From NCBI GenBank assembly GCA_902789395.1, contig CADANY010000006.1:1-64000 (forward strand): DNA of 64,000 nucleotides, written 5' to 3'. Below are positions 23,525 to 32,534 of the stretch, in pieces. The translations under genes were made by a program, and so were the position numbers. The stretch is from an uncultured Bacteroidia bacterium (GTDB lineage: Bacteria; Bacteroidota; Bacteroidia; Bacteroidales; UBA932). Every line of letters starts with the position of its first letter. Positions within the stretch are counted from its first letter, which is position 1. The notes beneath the pieces were generated by a model. That model was given only the letters and a program-made list of their open reading frames with translations. It had not been told where the DNA came from and made no database searches.

Positions 23525-25198
23525 TTACAAACGCAGATTCCGTATCGATTTGGCTACGTTGATCAAGTGATCGGCCATTCGTTCAGCATTGGAAGACAGT
23601 TCCAGATACTGTGCGCCGACGGAAGGGGTGCAAATGCCTTTCTCCATTCTGGCAATATGGCCTTCTTCCATTCCGCGTGTAAAATCGTCTATCTTCTCTT
23701 CAATGACATTCGCCTTGTCCAGGGAAGAAAAATCTTCGTTCTGATAAGCAGCCATGGCATTATCATAGAGTTCATGAAGCAACGATTTCAACTGGCTGAT
23801 TTCGTGCTTCGCATCATCCGAGAACTGCTGGCCGGAATCAGACAGGGCGACAGCGTATTCAACGATGTTTTCTGCATAGTCTCCGATTCGTTCCAGGTCA
23901 CGGACATTCCTGTAAGTCCCCGAAAGATATGTCCTGTCCTTCTCTCCAAGGCCGCGAGCACCGCTCAGGCGCACGACAAAGGCAATCAGTTCGCGGTTGA
24001 TAAAATTCAGTTGTCTTTCGTCACGCTCAAATAGCTTTTTTGCCGAGAAATCCAGCTGCGTCGCCATCTCGAGGCTTCGGTCGACATTCTGAAGGGCGAT
24101 ATCAGCCATCCGAAGGATTTCACGCTTGACCTGGGAAACGGCCACAGGAGGAGTCCTGAGCATATTGTCGTCAACATACCGCAGGGTAAACTCTGTATCT
24201 TCCTTCACCGCCTTGTCAGGGATGATCTTTTTCACGGTAGCCACAAGCGTGCCCGTCAGCGGCAACATGATGGCGACGGTCACCGTATTGAAAAATGTAT
24301 GGAACATTGCCAGCTGGACCTGGGGTGCGGAAGGGAAAAGTTTTTCGAATAAACTACCATAAGAGACGTCAAACCAGCCGAGTCCCATGGCGGCAAGCAT
24401 GAAAATCACGACGCCGGAGCAATTGAAAAGGAGATGGATCAGAGCGGTCCTTTTCGCATTGGTCCCGCTGGTGATGCCTGCAATAACGGCGACGACGCAG
24501 GATCCGATATTCGAACCCAGCGTCAGGAAAATACCCTGATCGATATTGATGAGGCCCGTAACAACCATCGCCAGGGCGATGGAGGTCATGACCGAAGAAC
24601 TTTGGATGATAGCCGTGAAAAGAGCCCCGAGAAGAACGAGCACGATCGGATTGCTGATTCCGGCGAGAAAAGTCTTGACTCCGTCAAGGGCCGCGAAGGA
24701 CTCCATGGAACCGCTCATAAGCTCAAGACCTACGAAGAGAAGACCGAAACCTGCCAGAATACCCCCGAGCGTCTTTCCGCTGCTTTTCTTGGCAAAAATA
24801 GTCAGAAAAGCGCCGAGTCCGGCAAAAGCGGAAAAGATCACGCTTGTCGAGACCGAATTCCCCCCGAACATACCCAGGGCGACGATCTGAGCCGTTACGG
24901 TCGTACCGATATTGGCGCCATATATAATGCTGGCTGCCTGGGTAAGCGAGATAATCCCGGCATTGACGAATCCGATTGTCATGACCGTGGTGGCACCGGA
25001 ACTCTGGATGGCAGCCGTTCCCAAAGCACCGATTCCTACGCCCAGCAGTTTACTGCCGGATGCTTTGGAGAATAATTTTTTCAGTTTTTCGGAGCTCGCC
25101 GCTTCCAGATTGGAGCTCATCATCTGGCATGCAATAAGGAATACGCCGATTCCGGAAAGGAGTGTAAGCAGAGAGGTTACAATTGTCGTAATATCCAT
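23525..25198 (-). CDS. Na/Pi cotransporter family protein with PhoU-like domain
   Basis: 557 residues. Two inverted membrane repeats (about 1-330) each carry the QSS signature of the NptA/YjbB family: GTAAIQSSGATTVM and TAIIQSSSVMTSIALA. The C-terminal third is a PhoU-like helical domain (REILRMADIALQNVDRSLEM; RNVRDLERIGDYAENIVEYA). It should move phosphate with sodium across the inner membrane, the PhoU-like part sensing or gating it. It stands alone, 23 bases from the BASS gene on the same strand. Confidence 0.92.
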   Translation of the reverse strand: MDITTIVTSLLTLLSGIGVFLIACQMMSSNLEAASSEKLKKLFSKASGSKLLGVGIGALGTAAIQSSGATTVMTIGFVNAGIISLTQAASIIYGANIGTTVTAQIVALGMFGGNSVSTSVIFSAFAGLGAFLTIFAKKSSGKTLGGILAGFGLLFVGLELMSGSMESFAALDGVKTFLAGISNPIVLVLLGALFTAIIQSSSVMTSIALAMVVTGLINIDQGIFLTLGSNIGSCVVAVIAGITSGTNAKRTALIHLLFNCSGVVIFMLAAMGLGWFDVSYGSLFEKLFPSAPQVQLAMFHTFFNTVTVAIMLPLTGTLVATVKKIIPDKAVKEDTEFTLRYVDDNMLRTPPVAVSQVKREILRMADIALQNVDRSLEMATQLDFSAKKLFERDERQLNFINRELIAFVVRLSGARGLGEKDRTYLSGTYRNVRDLERIGDYAENIVEYAVALSDSGQQFSDDAKHEISQLKSLLHELYDNAMAAYQNEDFSSLDKANVIEEKIDDFTRGMEEGHIARMEKGICTPSVGAQYLELSSNAERMADHLINVAKSIRNLRL

Positions 25199-25248
25199 CT
25201 TTAGATTCTATATCAATCCTATTTCCTGCAACATCTATTCCCGAAAGA

Positions 25249-25278
25249 TTGGATTGTAGCGACGTTTTATTACATTTG
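25249..25278 (+). promoter_or_regulatory. Promoter upstream of the YccF gene
   Basis: TTGG (25249-25252), then 18 bases, then TACATTTG (25271-25278), a good Bacteroidota promoter, 40 bases before the YccF start. It probably also drives the GH92 gene 13 bases further downstream. Confidence 0.55.
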
Positions 25279-25317
25279 TATTAAAATGGAGGGTAATGGA
25301 AATTCAATTATATTTGC

Positions 25318-25692
25318 ATGATTATGAAACTACTTGGAAACATTCTCTGGCTCATTCTCGGCGGACTGCTCGTTGCGTTGATCTATTTTCTTGTGGGGAT
25401 TCTCATGTGCATTACGGTCGTCGGGATTCCCTTTGGTCTGCAGTTGATTAAGCTTGGCTCCTATTCCCTCTGGCCGTTCGGTCACCAGCTTGTCTACCGG
25501 CCGAACGAACCCGGATGCCTTTCAATCGTAATGAACCTGATATGGATCCTGCTCGGCTGGTGGGAGATTGCCATTATCCATCTCGCATGCGGCATTCTTT
25601 TTTGCATTACGATTGTCGGTATTCCCTGGGGCGTACAACACTTCCGGATGGCCATCAACTCAATCTTCCCTTTCGGAAAGGAAGTCCGCTAA
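25318..25692 (+). CDS. YccF domain-containing membrane protein
   Basis: 124 residues consisting of two YccF repeats, each a membrane hairpin ending in the characteristic glycine/proline motif: MCITVVGIPFGLQLIKLGSY and FCITIVGIPWGVQHFRMAIN, followed by SIFPFGKEVR. Inner-membrane location; the family has no established function. The start may be ATG 25318 or ATG 25324. Placed directly ahead of the GH92 gene. Confidence 0.9.
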   Translation: MIMKLLGNILWLILGGLLVALIYFLVGILMCITVVGIPFGLQLIKLGSYSLWPFGHQLVYRPNEPGCLSIVMNLIWILLGWWEIAIIHLACGILFCITIVGIPWGVQHFRMAINSIFPFGKEVR

Positions 25693-25705
25693 CTTATCAA
25701 CTAAT

Positions 25706-27733
25706 ATGAAACGACTGACTCTATCCTGCCGCATTCTCCTTTCACTGGCTCTTCCCTTTTTCCTTTTCGCAGCCACAGTATCAGCGCGGAATGAGAAATA
25801 TGTCAATCTCTTCCTCGGGTCGCAGGGAGATCACGGGCAGATGGCTCCCGGTGCTGCCGTCCCGTTCGGCATGATCTCCGTCTGCCCGGACAGTAATCCG
25901 AGACAGCATGGAGGCTATGATTTTGCCGTTCCTGAGATTTCCGGCATTTCAGTCAACCGTCTTTCAGGCGTAGGCTGCAGCGGAGGCGGAGGCAATATCA
26001 GTATACTTCCCTCTTCGGGAAAGGATCCCATCGCAATCATAAAAGGCACGGAAAAAGCATCTCCTGGCTACTATGAAACGGTTTTCAGCAATCATGCAAC
26101 CGGCCGCTTTACCGCCACGAAAGATGTCGCCGTCGAACGCTATTCATTCGCCAAGGAGGACAGGACCCTGCAGATTAATTTCCTTTCTGCCTTTGTCCGC
26201 AAATCAGCGGACGGCGAATTCAACGTCATCGACAATCATACCATCCGGGGCTGGTTTTCATCCGGAACCGTCTGTGGAAGAGGAACATATAAATATTATT
26301 TCACGTTTCGTTCCTCCGAGCCATTCGAGGTTACTGAGCAGAATGGATCTAAGGCGACCCTCTCTTTCACCGCTCCTTCTACGGAAGTCCGGATCGCCCT
26401 TTCCTCCGTTGCTCCGGAATGTGCGGATGCTTCGCTGGAAAAAATCGCCGGCAAACAATTCCGCACCCTCGTCCGTGAAGCGCGGAATGCCTGGCGGGAA
26501 AAGCTGGACAAAATCTGCGTAAAAGGCGGCGATAAAGAACAGATAATCCTTTTCTATACCTCCCTCTACCGGATCTATCTGAGTCCGATGGACGTCACCA
26601 GCACGGACGGAAGGTATCTCGCGACGGACGGGAAAATATATCGGACGGAAGAAGGGCGCCGACATTACAACTGTTGGTCGATGTGGGATACATTCCGGAC
26701 AAAATTTCCGATGCTGTTCCTGCTGGAACCGGAGGTTAGCCGGGATATCTGCGCATCCCTCACGGACCTGTATGTAACTGGGAAGCAAAACTGGGCGACC
26801 CCGTTTGAAAGCGCGCCGACCGTCCGGACAGAACATACGGGAATTACCCTTCTGGATGCCTGGAAAAAGGGAATCCGGGGGTTCGATTTCGATAAAGCCT
26901 GGGACGGGATGGTCAAGGAGGCGGCAGAAGATTTGCCGCGAAGGTCCCTGGACAATCTGATGGAAAGCAGCTGCGATCTCTGGGCCATGGGACAAATTGC
27001 CTCGATTCTCGGAAAAGACTCCCTCGCCATTGCCTACCAGGAAGAGGCTGAGCGGATGTTCTCCGGAATCTGGCCGGAACATTTCATGACGGTCACTCCC
27101 CTTTTCAAGCAGATGAAAGACAACGGGATGTATCAGGGGACGCTTTGGCAGTACCGCTGGGCCGCGCCGCAGTTCATGGACAAAATGATCGCTTTGAAAG
27201 GGAAAGAAAGGCTCTGTGAGGAGCTCTGGACCTTCTTCAAGGACCATAATTTCAACCAAGGGAACGAGCCTGATATCCATACGCCTTTCCTGTTTAATCT
27301 TCTCGGCAGGGCGGATCTGACGACCCAGACCGTTGCACAGCTACTGACCCGGGAGGATATGGTCCATGTGTACGGCGGGAATGCAGAATATCCGGAACCT
27401 TTTATCGGAAGGGCATTCCGGAACGCGCCGGACGGTTATGCGCCCGAGATGGATGAGGATGACGGGACCATGAGTGCCTGGTATATGTTTGCCCAGATGG
27501 GATTCTATCCCGTCGTCGTTGGGACGGACAGTTATGCCGCGTTTTCCCCTCTCTTTGACAAGATTACCATCCGGACCGGCGGGCATACCATAAAGATCAG
27601 GACCCGCAGCAAGCGCTCATACGATGACGGACAGGCTCCGAGGCGCCTCTTGGTAGACGGGAAAGAAGTCACCGGTTTTATGCTATCCCATGACGTTTTC
27701 AAAAACGGGAGCGAAATCGTTTTCGAGTATTAG
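25706..27733 (+). CDS. Glycoside hydrolase family 92-like alpha-mannosidase
   Basis: 675 residues from ATG 25706, which opens a signal peptide (RILLSLALPFFLFAATVSA). The family GH92 cleaves alpha-mannosides with calcium and inversion. Visible hallmarks are VNLFLGSQGDHGQMAPGAA at the N-terminus, LYRIYLSPMDVTSTDGRYLA, NCWSMWDTFRTKFPM, NEPDIHTPFLFN with the catalytic-acid glutamate, and MDEDDGTMSAWYMFAQMGFY, the region of the catalytic base. The CWSMWDTFRTKFPM segment differs from the usual FSLWDT form, so it may belong to a divergent subfamily. No SusC/SusD or other CAZyme genes are adjacent. Periplasmic or surface-exposed. Confidence 0.88.
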   Translation: MKRLTLSCRILLSLALPFFLFAATVSARNEKYVNLFLGSQGDHGQMAPGAAVPFGMISVCPDSNPRQHGGYDFAVPEISGISVNRLSGVGCSGGGGNISILPSSGKDPIAIIKGTEKASPGYYETVFSNHATGRFTATKDVAVERYSFAKEDRTLQINFLSAFVRKSADGEFNVIDNHTIRGWFSSGTVCGRGTYKYYFTFRSSEPFEVTEQNGSKATLSFTAPSTEVRIALSSVAPECADASLEKIAGKQFRTLVREARNAWREKLDKICVKGGDKEQIILFYTSLYRIYLSPMDVTSTDGRYLATDGKIYRTEEGRRHYNCWSMWDTFRTKFPMLFLLEPEVSRDICASLTDLYVTGKQNWATPFESAPTVRTEHTGITLLDAWKKGIRGFDFDKAWDGMVKEAAEDLPRRSLDNLMESSCDLWAMGQIASILGKDSLAIAYQEEAERMFSGIWPEHFMTVTPLFKQMKDNGMYQGTLWQYRWAAPQFMDKMIALKGKERLCEELWTFFKDHNFNQGNEPDIHTPFLFNLLGRADLTTQTVAQLLTREDMVHVYGGNAEYPEPFIGRAFRNAPDGYAPEMDEDDGTMSAWYMFAQMGFYPVVVGTDSYAAFSPLFDKITIRTGGHTIKIRTRSKRSYDDGQAPRRLLVDGKEVTGFMLSHDVFKNGSEIVFEY

Positions 27734-27739
27734 GTAAAA

Positions 27740-27785
27740 GAAAGGGGCTGAACGAAGGAATTCTTCACTTCGGTCAGCCTCTTTC
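27740..27785. terminator. Bidirectional hairpin between GH92 and the DUF5692 operon
   Basis: GAAAGGGGCTGA pairs with TCAGCCTCTTTC with one G-T pair, with a further GAAG/CTTC step inside. It separates two converging transcription units and includes a degenerate copy of the interspersed repeat in its loop arm (AATTCTTCACTTCGGTCAG). Confidence 0.6.
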
Positions 27786-27823
27786 AGGTATCAGTCGGAT
27801 CTTTCGGATCCTAGAATGGTCTG

Positions 27824-28900
27824 TTAGTCGACGTCAGCACGGGCCAAAGCATCCTTGTAGTACTTCTGGTCGACGAAAACGTCCTGCTTGTACGGGTTGA
27901 TGTGACGTTTCTTAGAGACGTAGACAATGTAGCAGAGCGCGATGATATTCGTGATCAGGGCGAGGGCGCTGATAACCGTCATGGCCGTCGGATTAGCGGC
28001 AATCGTCGAGAGGTCACCACCCTGCTCGGAAAGTCTGCCGAGAGCCTCTACCGTCTCGATTCCCTGAGGATACTGTGTCGGGACGACAACCCAGCTGAAC
28101 TTGTGGAATCCATCTTTGAATACCTCCTGGAAGAGCGGGAATACCTGGGCGAACATACACCAGATAGCGAGGGTATTGGCCCGGTTCATGATCCAGCCGC
28201 CCCGGTTCCAGCAGATTGCAGCAATCGTCGGAGCAAGGAGCAGAGCGATACCGCAGTACCAGGAATGGGTCGGGAGGCAATTGTAGGTATAGGCGAAATT
28301 CCAGATATCATAGATGACGATATAGACCCAGGTCATATCCGGCCAGATCATATCTTTCTTGTCCTTGGAGGCATAAACGGACCACCAGGCCGTCATACAG
28401 AGGATATTGAGGATACCGGCAATGCCGTTCATGACATTGTGCCAGCCGCCATAAAGCCAAACGCCTTCACTGGAAAGCCACCACTGGTTCCATCCTTTGA
28501 TAGCGCTCTCGAAATCGGAAGCGACCGCAATAAGGATGTTGATTGCAACGATGATGAACGGGAACGGTTTGAACCAGTGCTTGGCACCGATGCCCCATTT
28601 GTATTTGATCATCATGAAACCGATACATCCGGTAAGGGCAGCGTAGAGTTTCGCATAATGGAACCAGCCGTTCATATAGAGGTGGGTCTGGTTGTTCAGG
28701 GCCCATTCTGCTCCGGTTGCGGCACCGATCGCGACGGCGACGAAATAAGCTGTCAGGATAGCCGGAACGGCGAAGAACATAATCACACCGCCGGTCTTGG
28801 TACGGCGGGCGAACTCATTGAGAAGGATCAGTCCGATAAGGACGACAATCAGCATGCCCCACTGGGCAAGGGCGTTAGCCCCGTAAACATGGAAAAACAT
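27824..28900 (-). CDS. DUF5692 family membrane protein
   Basis: 358 residues, about ten membrane helices with many aromatic residues. Distinctive segments are WFHYAKLYAALTGCIGFMMI, YGGWHNVMNGIAGILNILCM and NFAYTYNCLPTHSWYCG. I place it in DUF5692, a family of unknown function from gut anaerobes; confidence in the exact DUF number is moderate. It is the last gene of an operon (hypB, Fe-S/FAD oxidoreductase, hypA, small membrane protein, this gene), with 19 bases between it and the gene before. Transport or anchoring of a redox activity is plausible but not shown. Confidence 0.7.
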   Translation of the reverse strand: MFFHVYGANALAQWGMLIVVLIGLILLNEFARRTKTGGVIMFFAVPAILTAYFVAVAIGAATGAEWALNNQTHLYMNGWFHYAKLYAALTGCIGFMMIKYKWGIGAKHWFKPFPFIIVAINILIAVASDFESAIKGWNQWWLSSEGVWLYGGWHNVMNGIAGILNILCMTAWWSVYASKDKKDMIWPDMTWVYIVIYDIWNFAYTYNCLPTHSWYCGIALLLAPTIAAICWNRGGWIMNRANTLAIWCMFAQVFPLFQEVFKDGFHKFSWVVVPTQYPQGIETVEALGRLSEQGGDLSTIAANPTAMTVISALALITNIIALCYIVYVSKKRHINPYKQDVFVDQKYYKDALARADVD

Positions 28901-28919
28901 ACAAATTGATTTTAGTTAT

Positions 28920-29258
28920 TTATGAATTTGAAACAGATAATCCACGATAGCGGCGAAGGAATGCATAAACAGACCATACTGCAGTGAGTACCAACGAGAT
29001 AGGAAGCCCTACTGTAAGCATTTCATGAAGCATGGTACCCAATCCTCCAGCCTCATTGAGGGCAGTAAAAAATGGGAATCTCCAGGTCAGTTCGCCATTG
29101 ATGACATGATCGACGATCAGCATGACAGTCCCACCCCAGAGCATCTTCTCCAAAGAAGGGATTTCTTTTCCAAGCACCGACTTGAAAGGTTTGACATGAG
29201 CCTTCCGGTATGCCGTCGTGGCAACAGCCTGGACAAGGGGAACGATAAAACAAGACAT
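28920..29258 (-). CDS. Small membrane protein of the hypAB/oxidoreductase operon
   Basis: 112 residues with about three membrane helices. Conserved-looking features are the start MSCFIVPLVQAVATTAY, then LWGGTVMLIVDHVINGELTW and LHEMLTVGLPISLVLTAVWS, with histidines in DHVINGE and LHEM placed inside or beside helices. This could bind a metal or haem; that is speculation. I know similar small proteins beside Fe-S/FAD oxidoreductases in anaerobic Firmicutes, but no name. It lies between hypA and the DUF5692 gene with short spacers. Confidence 0.65.
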   Translation of the reverse strand: MSCFIVPLVQAVATTAYRKAHVKPFKSVLGKEIPSLEKMLWGGTVMLIVDHVINGELTWRFPFFTALNEAGGLGTMLHEMLTVGLPISLVLTAVWSVYAFLRRYRGLSVSNS

Positions 29259-29281
29259 AGTATTGAAAATTAATTTATTGG

Positions 29282-29638
29282 CTATAATGGACAGTCCGGG
29301 ACCTCGATTTCTTTAATCTCGACTTCATTCCCGCGGAGCAGGTAGGTATTCTCTCCGTGACAGTGAGGACAGGTCCGGCCATACCGGACCGTTTCGTATT
29401 CCTGGCGGCAGTCTTCACAGAAGGAAACGGCTGGAATGGTGCAAACCTTCAGTTCGCATCCCTTCAAAAGTTCTTCCTTGTCGGCAGCCCAGCGCCAGCA
29501 ATCGGTGAGATATTCCGGGACGACAGTCGAAACCTCGCCGATGTTCATCACCACGCCCGATACATGGTCGACGTGATTTGCTTCGGCGGCTTCTTTGACG
29601 TCGCGGATGATATAGAAAACGATGCCCAGTTCGTGCAT
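29282..29638 (-). CDS. hypA: Hydrogenase/urease nickel incorporation protein HypA
   Basis: 118 residues, normal HypA length. HypA is a small zinc protein that hands nickel to an apo-enzyme together with HypB. The N-terminal nickel motif Met-His-Glu is present (MHELGI), and the zinc domain has two CxxC pairs, FCEDC and CPHCHGEN, then the end NEVEIKEIEV. It sits in an operon with hypB but no hydrogenase, HypC-F or urease genes are in the window. A copy of the interspersed repeat lies directly before its ATG. Confidence 0.9.
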   Translation of the reverse strand: MHELGIVFYIIRDVKEAAEANHVDHVSGVVMNIGEVSTVVPEYLTDCWRWAADKEELLKGCELKVCTIPAVSFCEDCRQEYETVRYGRTCPHCHGENTYLLRGNEVEIKEIEVPDCPL

Positions 29639-29666
29639 AGATTCTTCGCTTCGCTCAGAATGACAA
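29639..29666. repeat. Interspersed repeat touching the hypA start codon
   Basis: AGATTCTTCGCTTCGCTCAG continuing AATGACAA abuts the ATG of hypA and fills most of the spacer after the oxidoreductase gene. It is the same unit as at 14622-14649, and would place a small hairpin in the ribosome-binding region of hypA. Confidence 0.6.
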
Positions 29667-29687
29667 TGAATCAGAATGGCTGTGAGG

Positions 29688-32516
29688 TTACTTGCCGGAT
29701 TTGAAGAGGATCTTTCCGGTACGTTTGATCATGTACGGAAGGATGCCGCTGAACTTGTCTTCTGATGTGATCAGGTGACTGGCCTCGGGATGGACGCGGT
29801 GCAGGTGGATAGCATCGAAGGCACATTTGGTCGTGCAGACGCCGCACCCGATGCATTTGTTCTCGTCCACGACGGAGGCACCGCAGCCCAGGCAGCGGGC
29901 CGTCTCTTTCCGGACCTGCTCTTCCGTCAGGGTAAGGTGGTACTCCCGGAACGGATCCTTTCCGGTATCGACGCCCGGGTCCTGACGGGAAGAATTGTCA
30001 TACGAAGGAACGACGATATCAGACTTGTTGAGTTCAATGAAATCGCGGCGGTTGCGGCCGATTGTCATGTGACCATGCTGTACGAACCGGTGCAGGGACT
30101 CGGCAGCCTCTTTGCCTGCGGCGATCGCATCAATGGCAAACTTAGGACCAGTGAAACAGTCTCCGCCGACAAAGATATCTTCCTCCGCCGTCTGGTATGT
30201 CAGTTTGTCAGCAACGGGATAGACGCCGCGGAAGAACTCGACCTTGGTGTCCTTGAGAAGGTCCTTCAGGATGACGGTCTGACCGATGGCGAAAATTACG
30301 AAATCAGCATCAAGTGTAATCAGTTCATTCTCATCATATTTCGGAGAGAATTTATGATTTTCGTCGAAGACGGAAACGCATTTTTTGAAGACGATTCCCG
30401 TGACATTCCCTTCTCCGAGGACTTCTTTCGGTCCCCAGCCGGGATTGATGACGACTCCGTCCTCCCGTGCTTCCCGGCGCTCTTCGGGAGAGGCCGGCAT
30501 GATATCTTCCGTCTCAAGAGACAGCATCGTTACCGACTCGGCGCCGCTCCGTTTGGCGACCCGGGCCGCATCGATGGCAACATTGCCGCCACCTACGACG
30601 ACAACCTTTCCGCTGACTTTCATCTTGCCGGTGTTGGCCTCATGCAGGAAGTCAATGGCAGTCGTCGTTCCGGAGAGGGTCTCCCCTGGAATGCCGGGCA
30701 GACGCCCGCCCTGGCAGCCGATCGCCACATAGAATCCTTTGTATCCCTCATCGCGCAGCTGCTGGATCGTAATATCCTTACCTACCTCGACACCGGTACG
30801 GATCTCGACTCCGATCTCACGCATGATATCGATTTCCGCCTTGATTACATCCTTTTCCAATTTATAGGAAGGAATTCCATAGCGGAGCATGCCGCCCGGT
30901 TCGCCTTTCTTTTCGAATACGGTCGGACAGTAGCCCATCGTCGCAAGATAGTAAGCACAACTCAGGCCGGCGGGACCGCCACCGATGATGGCAATCTTCT
31001 CATCCCAGCGCTCCCGGACACTTGAAGCGATATTGATTTCCGGGACGAAACGGGTTGCTGCATTGAGATCCTGCTCGGCAATGAATTTCTTTACGGCGTC
31101 GATCGCAATCGGCTGGTCGATGGTCCCGCGGGTACATGCGTCTTCGCAGCGGCGGTTGCAGATACGGCCGCACACTGCCGGGAACGGGTTCTCGCGCTTG
31201 ATCAGTTCGAGTGCCTCCCTGTATTTGCCTTCAGCCGCTTTCTTCAGGTAGCCCTGGACTGCGATATGGGCAGGACAGGCTGTCTTGCACGGCGAGGTAC
31301 CGGTCGGATAGCAATTGATCCGGTTCTTGTCGCGATAGTCTTCGGTCCATTTATGCGGTCCCCACTTCGTGGCGTCCGGCAGTTCGTGCTTCGGATAGGA
31401 GACAGGGCCTTTGGAAGTACAGAGTTTCTGGCCGAGCTTGACGGCTCCGGCAGGACAGTACTCGACGCAGCGGCCGCATGCGACACAGTTGGAAGGCTCG
31501 ACCTCGGCAACATAAGCGCTACGGGACATGTTCGGGGTATTGAACAACTGCGAGGTACGCAAGGCGTTGCATATCTTTACATTACAGTTGCAGATTGCAA
31601 AGATCTTCCCTTCCCCGTCGATATTGGTAATCTGATGGACGAAGCCGTTATCTTCCGCTTTCTTGAGAATAGCCATGCATTCATCGTAGGTAATATAATG
31701 GCCGCGGCCGGTTTCCGCCAGATAATCGGCCATGTCGCCGACACCGATGCACCAGTCCCGATAATCATCGGCACAGCCTTCGTCGAGTTTCTTCCGGCCA
31801 TAACGGCAGGAGCAGATCCCGACACCGAGGTGGCCTTCGTACTTTTTGAGCCAGTAGGAGATATGCTCAATATCAACGGACTGGTTCTCCATCGAGATCG
31901 CTTTTTCAACGGGGATGACATGCATGCCGATTCCGGATCCGCCCATCGGAACCATCGGGGTCACTTTCTCAAGCGGAAGGAAAGTCATCCGCTCGAAGAA
32001 CATGGCCAGTTCCGGATGGCGGTCCATCAGGTCGGTATTCATATTGGTATATTCGGCCGAACCGGGGACAAACATCGGGACCCAGTAGACGCGGTCCTCC
32101 CGGTTATAGGTCGTTCCGGGGACCGGACCGTTATCGGTATATTTATCCCCATAGTCGTACTCGAGCATCCCGAAATAGGCAAGCTTGTCAAGCAGTTCAT
32201 CAAAGGATTTGTCATCCGGGGTATAGTGCTTTTCCCTGTTCCACTGATGGAGAAGCTGATAAGGACGGTGCTCTCGGACTTTCAGCATTTTTTTCGGAAG
32301 CATGTCCAGGAGCAGGTCGAGCGAGGCTTCGCGGGTCACCGCATCCATCTCATCTTCAAAAATACAGGCGAGTCCCCAGTATTCGGGGGCATCGGTCGTC
32401 ATCTTGATTTTCCCTGGAATCCGGTCCGTGACCTTACGGACGAATTTGATCAACTTCGGATTAGGATTCTTGTCTCCCAAATGCTTGGGGACAAACTTAG
32501 TCGACATTTCAGGCAT
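29688..32516 (-). CDS. Multi-cluster Fe-S/FAD oxidoreductase, GltD-like, with extended N-terminus
   Basis: 942 residues. Residues 1-230 are a distinctive N-terminal region I cannot assign. Cysteine clusters follow: Cys235/237/248 (GICSCRYGRKKLDEGC), Cys309/311/316 (CNCNVKIC) and a ferredoxin-type CVACGRCVEYC at 344-354. From about 405 a GltD/NADPH-dependent dehydrogenase module begins with CKTAC and CGRICNRRCEDAC (410-461), an FAD site IAIIGGGPAGLSCAYYLATM (about 508-527), and an NAD(P)H site KVVVVGGGNVAIDAARVAKR (637-656). A C-terminal ferredoxin has CLGCG and CIGCGVCTTKC (875-898). It should move electrons between NAD(P)H and a partner through several clusters. It lies between hypB and hypA in one operon. 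Partner and substrate unknown; it resembles pyridine-nucleotide-linked Fe-S oxidoreductases of anaerobes. Confidence 0.85.
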   Translation of the reverse strand: MPEMSTKFVPKHLGDKNPNPKLIKFVRKVTDRIPGKIKMTTDAPEYWGLACIFEDEMDAVTREASLDLLLDMLPKKMLKVREHRPYQLLHQWNREKHYTPDDKSFDELLDKLAYFGMLEYDYGDKYTDNGPVPGTTYNREDRVYWVPMFVPGSAEYTNMNTDLMDRHPELAMFFERMTFLPLEKVTPMVPMGGSGIGMHVIPVEKAISMENQSVDIEHISYWLKKYEGHLGVGICSCRYGRKKLDEGCADDYRDWCIGVGDMADYLAETGRGHYITYDECMAILKKAEDNGFVHQITNIDGEGKIFAICNCNVKICNALRTSQLFNTPNMSRSAYVAEVEPSNCVACGRCVEYCPAGAVKLGQKLCTSKGPVSYPKHELPDATKWGPHKWTEDYRDKNRINCYPTGTSPCKTACPAHIAVQGYLKKAAEGKYREALELIKRENPFPAVCGRICNRRCEDACTRGTIDQPIAIDAVKKFIAEQDLNAATRFVPEINIASSVRERWDEKIAIIGGGPAGLSCAYYLATMGYCPTVFEKKGEPGGMLRYGIPSYKLEKDVIKAEIDIMREIGVEIRTGVEVGKDITIQQLRDEGYKGFYVAIGCQGGRLPGIPGETLSGTTTAIDFLHEANTGKMKVSGKVVVVGGGNVAIDAARVAKRSGAESVTMLSLETEDIMPASPEERREAREDGVVINPGWGPKEVLGEGNVTGIVFKKCVSVFDENHKFSPKYDENELITLDADFVIFAIGQTVILKDLLKDTKVEFFRGVYPVADKLTYQTAEEDIFVGGDCFTGPKFAIDAIAAGKEAAESLHRFVQHGHMTIGRNRRDFIELNKSDIVVPSYDNSSRQDPGVDTGKDPFREYHLTLTEEQVRKETARCLGCGASVVDENKCIGCGVCTTKCAFDAIHLHRVHPEASHLITSEDKFSGILPYMIKRTGKILFKSGK

Positions 32517-32534
32517 ATAATTATGTGGTTGTGA

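Noticed and set aside
27902..28909. 335-residue plus-strand frame opposite DUF5692
   Set aside because: The sense product has clear membrane helices; the antisense frame is polar and featureless.
29775..32534. Plus-strand frames of 416 and 422 residues opposite the Fe-S/FAD oxidoreductase
   Set aside because: They mirror the real minus-strand gene, whose cysteine clusters and FAD/NAD motifs are unmistakable.
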